DNA of 64,000 nt, from assembly GCA_947589385.1 (NCBI GenBank), contig CANPZW010000007.1, forward strand, positions 1 to 64,000. The letters are read 5' to 3'. A program made the translations under genes and the position numbers. The stretch comes from an uncultured Clostridia bacterium. GTDB lineage: Bacteria > Bacillota > Clostridia > Christensenellales > Borkfalkiaceae. This document shows, in pieces, positions 57,871 through 64,000 of the stretch. Position 1 is the first letter of the stretch; every line of letters starts with the position of its first letter. The notes under the pieces are model-generated. The model made no database searches, was not told where the DNA came from, and worked only from the letters and a program-made list of their open reading frames with translations.

Positions 57871-58566
57871 TCACAATATTTTTTGAAGCGCAAAACCGAC
57901 TTTGTCGCAGGAAGTCAAGACGTATTCTATCCCGTCCCTGAACGTTTTCAAAGGGAAAAACGCTTCACCGTGCAAGTGTCCGAACACGACTTTTTCAGCC
58001 CGTTGCTCCTTAAAAAGCTGCGTGAAAAGCGTGTCCTTCCCTTTCAACGAAAAAGGCGGATAATGTATCATGACGATAAGCCTGTCCCCTTCCGCACGGA
58101 TTTTTTCGACCTCTTTAAAACATAAACTAAACCTTTCCGCCTCGCGAAGATACAGCTTTTCGTCGTTTGCGGTATAGTCGGCGCTGCCGGGACAAGTCCA
58201 CCCGCGCGAGCCGCAGATTATTATATTTCCGAATTTTACGCAGTCGTTTTGGAGAAAGAAAAAAGTTTCGTCGGGGGCGGCCCGCCTAAGCTTCGTTATG
58301 CCGTTCCACCAATAATCGTGATTGCCGCGGATAAAGACTTTACGCCCCGGCAGCCCCTTTAAAGAAACGAGGTCAAAAAGCCCTTCTTCAAGCGTTATCC
58401 CCCAGCTTGTGTCGCCGCAGATTAAAACAATATCTTCGTCCGAAACCTTTTTCAGCCAGTCGCATTTTATTTTTTCAAAGTGATTTTCCCACCCCGCGCC
58501 GAACACTTCCATGGGCTTTGCGTTCTTGCCCGAAAGGTGCAAATCGCTTATTGAAAATACATTCAT
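57871..58566 (-). CDS. Metallophosphoesterase
   Basis: MNVFSISDLHLSG, LICGDTSWGI, RGNHDYWWNGI, VMIHYPPFS, VFGHLHGEA. Confidence 0.93.
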   Translation of the reverse strand: MNVFSISDLHLSGKNAKPMEVFGAGWENHFEKIKCDWLKKVSDEDIVLICGDTSWGITLEEGLFDLVSLKGLPGRKVFIRGNHDYWWNGITKLRRAAPDETFFFLQNDCVKFGNIIICGSRGWTCPGSADYTANDEKLYLREAERFSLCFKEVEKIRAEGDRLIVMIHYPPFSLKGKDTLFTQLFKEQRAEKVVFGHLHGEAFFPLKTFRDGIEYVLTSCDKVGFALQKIL

Positions 58567-58789
58567 AGTACTATTTTATCACTTTCGGGCAAAAAATTAA
58601 AGCGTTTTGCCCGCCGCCCATATAAATAGACATTTTTATGATTTTTGTTGATTATTTTGGCGTATTATGCGCCGCATAGTACTGTGCAAATCAATAAAAT
58701 TACAATTTTAAAGGCAATTTCAAGCCAAAACAAAAGGTAAATTTCTTTGCCGAAAGTAAAAAACAGTAAAAAAATCGGATTTACGGAAA

Positions 58790-58816
58790 AACGCCTTCTC
58801 CCTTTCGGAAGAAGGC
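58790..58816 (-). terminator. Terminator of the downstream-reading Cys-containing protein gene
   Basis: Minus strand CGCCTTCTTCCGAAAGGGAGAAGGCGTTTTT. Confidence 0.8.
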
Positions 58817-58851
58817 GGAAACGTCGCTTTATGACGCCGTTTTAAAAAGAT

Positions 58852-59505
58852 TTACTGTTTGGAACAGTTGCGCTGCTGGGGATAGAGCGGCAATTCGAAG
58901 AATCCCGCGCATACCTCCTGCGAGTAGTCCTGTGCGGGCGGTATCGCGCAATAACCATAGCTGGGAACAAGCAATTCCACGTCTATGGAAATCTTCAAAA
59001 TTATCGTGACGCAGGCGCTTATCGTAAACGTGCCGTCGGCGTTGAAAGTGCCTTCCGCGCCGACCGCCGAAGCTTGCGCCGTGCAGCGATAGGGCATTAT
59101 TGAAGGAGCGGGCACGAACAGAAGAACGTCCTGCGCGACGGAAATCGTCGCCGTGGCAGACCCCTCCACTCCGTTCGCGTCGGTATATAAAACCTCGACG
59201 GGTATCCCAACCGTAGCCTGCACTCTCGCGCAGCCCGGCTTATCAACAAGCCTTTCGACGTTGAGATTTGTTATATCTCCCGAGGACGAAATAGAACGGG
59301 CGCTGATAAAGGTCAGCGGATATGTAGGATTGGCGGGAACCGCGTTTGAAAGCGTCAAAGTAAGATTTTGCAGTTGAAGCTGCTTAATGCAGGCGTCGAA
59401 AATTTTCTGAGCCTGTATGCAGACTTTTTCGCACATTCCGTTCAACGGATTGCCGCTTATCGTACCCGGGCACTTATCCGATTGAAAATTGGAAAAAAAT
59501 GACAT
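58852..59505 (-). CDS. Conserved hypothetical protein of unknown function, Cys-containing
   Basis: MSFFSNFQSDKCPGTISGNPLNGMCEKVCIQAQKIFDACIKQLQLQNLTLTL...; start 59505 with CGGAGG upstream. Resembles uncharacterised clostridial proteins by memory only. Confidence 0.7.
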   Translation of the reverse strand: MSFFSNFQSDKCPGTISGNPLNGMCEKVCIQAQKIFDACIKQLQLQNLTLTLSNAVPANPTYPLTFISARSISSSGDITNLNVERLVDKPGCARVQATVGIPVEVLYTDANGVEGSATATISVAQDVLLFVPAPSIMPYRCTAQASAVGAEGTFNADGTFTISACVTIILKISIDVELLVPSYGYCAIPPAQDYSQEVCAGFFELPLYPQQRNCSKQ

Positions 59506-59956
59506 TTTAACCTCCGTTGTTTTCCGCGCATAGGGCGCGGGTAAGTATATTTCATTATATGCGGTCAGCCGTAAATGCGACACGTCGGATAAATTTATCT
59601 GCGCGGTACGAAAACCTATTGCGCTCGGTTGCGGAAGGACAAATTTTGCTAATCCCGAATTTATAATCGATTTTTCAGATTTAATTGGACTTTAATAGAA
59701 AAGCGCGGCGGTAAAACGCCGTGCCGCAAAGCCTCCGAATATTTAAGGAGCACAGAAAATAAGTCGCAAACCAAATTCCGAAAAGAAAAGCCAAATGTCG
59801 CCGCGGCAAAACGGGATTATTCTATGGGAGGAACAATTCGATACCTACGGAACGACCGCACAGGAAACCGCAACCGTGCAATTTGCGACCGTATTAGCAC
59901 ATATATTGATACGCGCTACTATCGATACGCGCGAAAAATTCCCGCGGGGAATATTA

Positions 59957-60120
59957 GCGGGCATATAGGATTATCCGCAGGGATATAGATTATCGGCGGG
60001 CATATAGGATTATCCGCAGGGATATAGATTATCGGCGGGCATATAGATTATCGTCACGTAAAAATTACCCGCGCGGGACAGTTACTCGCGGGGGATATAG
60101 ATTATCCGCGAGGGATATAA
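59957..60120. repeat. 39-bp tandem repeat with ~19-20 bp sub-units
   Basis: GCGGGCATATAGGATTATCCGCAGGGATATAGATTATCG starts at 59957, 59996 and 60035 (third truncated), followed by degenerate sub-units to about 60120. Confidence 0.85.
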
Positions 60121-60315
60121 TATTCTGCCGAAGTTAAAACTTTTTAAATATTCTTCGGATAAAGAAAATTTTTCCGCAACAACCGCGTAACTTTCGAAGG
60201 GCTTCACTTCGTAGGCGGAGCAAGGCGGGATGTAAACCACCGCGCCCGCGAAATTTTCCTTGACGGGACAGCAAAACGCCCTTTCGACGTCCGAGGCAGT
60301 CTGCCCGCGCTTCAT
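60082..60315 (-). CDS. Small protein with degenerate LysM-like domain
   Basis: MKRGQTASDVERAFCCPVKENFAGAVVYIPPCSAYEVKPFESYAVVAEKFSLSEEYLKSFNFGRILYPSRIIYIPRE; second half fits LysM. True start uncertain. Confidence 0.55.
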   Translation of the reverse strand: MKRGQTASDVERAFCCPVKENFAGAVVYIPPCSAYEVKPFESYAVVAEKFSLSEEYLKSFNFGRILYPSRIIYIPRE

Positions 60316-60453
60316 ACGGTAAAATTTGTTTTTTTCAAGCTGCAACCCGCCCAAAATTCCCCCCTTTAAGACAACAATCGTATTTTTTGCTATTACAATA
60401 TGCAAAAGGCGGACAAAATGTTCTAAAAAGTACGGAGAAATTTGTAGAATATT

Positions 60454-61953
60454 GTGATGAAGAGCAACATTTACAAATCCGCAGCGCAGGTTACGGCGTT
60501 TTCGACAGTCGAAAAAGGTCTGAGTTTCCTGTACCGCATAGTCATGACAAGAATGATAGGCGCGGAAGGGCTTGGCATATACCAAATCTGCCTTACCGTA
60601 TTCGCGGTATTCTTAACCGCCGCGTCCAGCGGCGTTCCCGTTACCGTTTCACGACTTATGGCGAAAAGCAACGCGGCAGGCGACGCAAACGGCAAGCACT
60701 CCGCAGTGACGGCGGGAATTTTATGCACTTTGTTTATCACCGTGCCTGCGGCGCTTATTCTGTTTTTCGGCAGAAACGCGTTCGGATTCCTGTTTTCCGA
60801 CGGGCGGTGCGCCGACATTTTCGTAATTCTCCTTCCCGGGCTTATTCTGACTTCCATTTACGCCGTAATACGCGGGTCGTTCTGGGGAAACAAACAATTT
60901 CTGCCCTATTCGGTTATAGAACTACTCGAAGACGCCGTTATGGTAATTTGCGGAGTTATACTCATCTGGGGAACGCCCGACCCCGTTCTCGGGGCGAAAT
61001 ACGCCGTAATCGCGGTGCTTATTTCCTATGTATTTTCATTCTGCGTGTCGCTCGGGTGGTATTTTACCACGGGCGGAAAGCTTTCCGACCCGAGACCTCA
61101 ACTGAAACCGCTGATTGTTTCCGCCGCGCCGATTACCGCGATGAGAACTTTGGCTTCCCTTCTTAATTCCGCCGTGGCGTTCCTGCTGCCCGCGCTGCTT
61201 GTGGCGAGCGGGCTGGGAAATTCCGAAGCCGTAAGCCTTTACGGAATTTGCCTTGGTATGGCTGTGCCCATGCTGTTCATTCCGTCGTCCGCAATAGGTT
61301 CCATAGCCGTGGTGGTCGCGCCCGAACTTTCCGAAAGTTTTTACAGGGGCAACGGCGAAGCCGTGCGGCGCGACGTGGAAAAATCCGTTTCGGCTGCCGT
61401 TCTCATTGCCGCGGCAATAGTACCTTTGCTTTTTTCGCTGGGCGGGGCGATAAGCGAATTTTTATATTCGAGTGAGCTGTGCGGTGAAATAGTGACAATA
61501 AGTTCGTTTTTGGTTTTGCCCATGTGCGTTTCCATGATGACGAACACCGTGTTAAACTCAATGAACTGCGAAAAACAGACCCTTATTTACTTCGGGATAG
61601 GCGCCGCCGCAACTCTTTTAAGCATAGTTTTTCTCACGCATTTTATAGGGGTTTACAGCTACGTATGCGGGCTGGCTTTCAGCAACCTGTTTTCTGCGGG
61701 AATGAATATCAGGCTTTTAAAGAAAAAATGCCGCGGCGTGAACGTTTCGGCATATCTTTTAAAAGGAGCCGCCGCAATAGGCGGCGGCTGCCTTTTCGGA
61801 ATACTTTTAAACGGATTCGCAAAGAATTTTCTTTCTCCGTTTTTTCAAATTCTCATATGCGCACCCGTTACTCTCGCGTTTACCGCAACTTTGGCATATC
61901 TGTTGAAAATGTTCTCCTTTCAGCCGCTTAAAAAACTTATTTCGAAAAATTAA
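60454..61953 (+). CDS. SpoVB/MurJ-like polysaccharide flippase family (MOP superfamily) protein
   Basis: STVEKGLSFLYRIVMTRMIGAEGLGIYQICLTVFAVFLTAASSGVPVTVSRLMAK; 12-14 predicted TM segments. Confidence 0.9.
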   Translation: MMKSNIYKSAAQVTAFSTVEKGLSFLYRIVMTRMIGAEGLGIYQICLTVFAVFLTAASSGVPVTVSRLMAKSNAAGDANGKHSAVTAGILCTLFITVPAALILFFGRNAFGFLFSDGRCADIFVILLPGLILTSIYAVIRGSFWGNKQFLPYSVIELLEDAVMVICGVILIWGTPDPVLGAKYAVIAVLISYVFSFCVSLGWYFTTGGKLSDPRPQLKPLIVSAAPITAMRTLASLLNSAVAFLLPALLVASGLGNSEAVSLYGICLGMAVPMLFIPSSAIGSIAVVVAPELSESFYRGNGEAVRRDVEKSVSAAVLIAAAIVPLLFSLGGAISEFLYSSELCGEIVTISSFLVLPMCVSMMTNTVLNSMNCEKQTLIYFGIGAAATLLSIVFLTHFIGVYSYVCGLAFSNLFSAGMNIRLLKKKCRGVNVSAYLLKGAAAIGGGCLFGILLNGFAKNFLSPFFQILICAPVTLAFTATLAYLLKMFSFQPLKKLISKN

Positions 61954-61956
61954 ACT

Positions 61957-62322
61957 TCAACTGCGGATTTTAAGTTTCATAAGCCCGCGCACGCCGAGCA
62001 GGACGAGGAACGCTCCGAAAAGTTTTTTGAGGACGGCGCCGGGGAGAAAAGAAGCGGCAAATCCGCCGAGCACGGAAAATATCACGGCGGGAATTATTAT
62101 GAACCCGACCCCATCAAAGCCGAGAAGCCCGCGCTTTTTGTGCACGCTTAGACTGAGCGCCGCCATTGGCAGGAAAGCTATGAGGTTGGTCGCCTGCGCG
62201 ACGTGCTGTTCCACCCCGGCAAACAGGGTCAGCGCGGGAATAAGTATCGTTCCGCCCCCCATTCCCATTCCTCCGAGAAGTCCCGCCGCAAAACCGACGG
62301 AAAGATAAATTATAAAGCTCAA
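61957..62322 (-). CDS. TauE/SafE (TSUP) permease half-size protein
   Basis: MSFIIYLSVGFAAGLLGGMGMGGGTILIPALTLFAGVEQHVAQATNLIAFLPMAALSL; 121 aa. Confidence 0.9.
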   Translation of the reverse strand: MSFIIYLSVGFAAGLLGGMGMGGGTILIPALTLFAGVEQHVAQATNLIAFLPMAALSLSVHKKRGLLGFDGVGFIIIPAVIFSVLGGFAASFLPGAVLKKLFGAFLVLLGVRGLMKLKIRS

Positions 62323-62681
62323 AACAGCAGCCTTATTCCCGCCGCGAACATCAGGGCAATAAAGATTATATTGACTAAAATTTCGGGGAGAACGTCAAGA
62401 AGTTTTGCCCCGACGAATCCGCCCGCGAGCGCGCCCGCCGCCGCGGGTATTACCACGTCCGCGCGGAAATATCCGCTTAAAATATAGACGATTGCCGAAG
62501 CCGCGCAGACGGGCGCGATAACCAAAATCGCCGTGGCGTGCGCCCGCTTTTCCTCATAGCCCATAAGGTTTTTCAAAAGGGGCACGGCGACCATTCCTCC
62601 ACCGCCGCCGAAAACTCCGTTGACCGCGCCCGTCAGAAATCCCGCAAGCGCACCCCTTATCTTTTTTTTGTTTGCTTCCAT
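62319..62681 (-). CDS. TauE/SafE (TSUP) permease half-size protein
   Basis: GALAGFLTGAVNGVFGGGGGMVAVPLLKNLMGYEEKRAHATAILVIAPVCAASAI; 120 aa, 4-nt overlap with the next half. Confidence 0.9.
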   Translation of the reverse strand: MEANKKKIRGALAGFLTGAVNGVFGGGGGMVAVPLLKNLMGYEEKRAHATAILVIAPVCAASAIVYILSGYFRADVVIPAAAGALAGGFVGAKLLDVLPEILVNIIFIALMFAAGIRLLF

Positions 62682-62834
62682 ATCCTTACGGCGACCTCCG
62701 TCGTCATTTTATTTAAAGTTTTTGCAATTTTAAGGAAAATAATAATATTTTTTGTGCATAGGCGCAATAATCGCTTGATTAAAAAACTTAATTATATTAA
62801 AATGATATGGTACGAATAAATTACAAGGTGCTTT

Positions 62835-64000
62835 ATGAAAAACAGAAATTTTTCAAAATTCAAGAAAGCGACAATCGCCGCTCTGTGCGCCGTATCGGTA
62901 ACATGCACGGGGCTTGCGGCTGCCTGCGCTCCCTCGAACGAACCCGAAGAGCCTTCCGACTCCAAGACCCAAAGGGAGGATAACCAGCTGTTAAAAAACG
63001 GCAACTTCGAATTTTCCACAGTCCCCGAGGACGCCGTACATCTTATCAAGAACGTGAACAACTGGTCGCGTTCGGGCGACAGCTCGGGAGTTATGTCGGG
63101 TATTGTTAATACCTCAAAATCGGCGTGGGAGCTTCTCACCGCCGACGACATAAAGGACAAGCTCGACTATAACAACGACCTGAGCACGAGCGACCCCGAC
63201 TACAACGATTTGCACGTCGATTACAACGGAATGGATTCCGAGGACCTTTTGTACGTCGATTCCTATGCGGCAAGCTTCAAAACGGACGGCGACGTGACCG
63301 ACTCCGACGACATAATTGCCATTCACGGCACGTATAAGGACTTCCTCGGCATAGAGGGCGACGAGGAAAGCGGTTATACCTATCTGGGACGCAAGGTATA
63401 TAAGAAAGTTCAGGAAAATCCCGACGAGGAAAACGCCGAATTTTACTTCGACGAGGACTGCACAAAGCCCGTGCGCTACGCGATGATTGAAAACCCCGAA
63501 ACGCACCTCGGTGCGTTCGACGAAAACGCCAAAACGCTCGGCTCTACAAAGGTATATCTCGACGACGACGGGAACTATTTCCTCGACGAGGAACTTACCG
63601 AATCAGTCGGCAACGTCCTGATGATTCACAACTATCCCTCGAACAGCAAATACAACGGCATAGAACAGCACTACACCTCCCAGAGCATCTCGCTGGAAGC
63701 CAACACCGCCGCGGAAATTTCCGTTTGGGTAAAGACTGCGGACCTTAAATTCGACAAGGGCTTCTTCCAAAACGACGACGAAAACAGGGGCGCATATATC
63801 GAAGTTACTCAATCCGTGGCTTCCACCGCAATCGACTCCTTCAAAATCCGCGCGATAAACACCGAAAAAATACTCGCGGACGAAAGCGTTACGCCGGACG
63901 AGAGCGTTTCAAGTAACGGCTGGCTTAAATATACGGTATATGTGAACGCCTGCGACTTCGCAGACAGCACCGTTACGATAAACCTCGGTCTGGGCGACAG
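62835..64000 (+). CDS. Large secreted lipoprotein, truncated by the window edge
   Basis: My translation: MKNRNFSKFKKATIAALCAVSVTCTGLAAACAPSNEPEEPSDSKTQREDNQLLKNGNFEF...; lipobox LAAAC; reads open to 64000. Absent from the ORF track. Confidence 0.88.
   Translation, partial: MKNRNFSKFKKATIAALCAVSVTCTGLAAACAPSNEPEEPSDSKTQREDNQLLKNGNFEFSTVPEDAVHLIKNVNNWSRSGDSSGVMSGIVNTSKSAWELLTADDIKDKLDYNNDLSTSDPDYNDLHVDYNGMDSEDLLYVDSYAASFKTDGDVTDSDDIIAIHGTYKDFLGIEGDEESGYTYLGRKVYKKVQENPDEENAEFYFDEDCTKPVRYAMIENPETHLGAFDENAKTLGSTKVYLDDDGNYFLDEELTESVGNVLMIHNYPSNSKYNGIEQHYTSQSISLEANTAAEISVWVKTADLKFDKGFFQNDDENRGAYIEVTQSVASTAIDSFKIRAINTEKILADESVTPDESVSSNGWLKYTVYVNACDFADSTVTINLGLGD

Noticed and set aside
59957-60120. 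Possible CRISPR array
   Set aside because: Repeats are contiguous and degenerate without unique spacers; no cas genes nearby.

Overview
The window reads as about 64 kb of a low-GC-style Clostridia/Firmicutes chromosome, probably an anaerobic gut lineage (inferred from gene content only). Most of it is housekeeping on the minus strand: uppP, mfd, pth, prs, tadA, rlmH, pnp, rpsO, hemZ, relA/spoT, recJ, secDF, the SCIFF peptide and its radical SAM maturase, yajC, tgt, queA, ruvABC and a pyrBCFKDE operon. pheST lies on the plus strand behind a T-box. I saw no rRNA, tRNA, CRISPR array or clear prophage. Non-coding or short features missing from the ORF track: an SRP RNA (about 3641-3910), the pheST T-box leader (about 26830-27070), the 51-aa SCIFF peptide (45307-45462, minus), and a large lipoprotein gene running off the right edge (62835 to beyond 64000). 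Most interesting regions: (1) a minus-strand operon of small membrane proteins at 8505-11513 in which four consecutive gene junctions use the same exactly 20-nt overlap motif, which encodes the C-terminal tail of one protein and the N-terminus of the next in another frame; (2) a MarR-controlled redox operon at 4072-8295 that ends in a secreted LRR-flavodoxin lipoprotein, with a palindromic operator inside the promoter spacer; (3) two diverged copies of an apparently structured RNA element at about 48310-48600 with compensatory stem changes, abutting the 3' end of queA; (4) a complex inverted-repeat leader at 26534-26725 upstream of a 1015-aa BspA-like surface protein; (5) an XRE regulator with paired palindromic operators facing a glycine-rich lipoprotein. 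All family calls come from reading the translations; no database search was possible.
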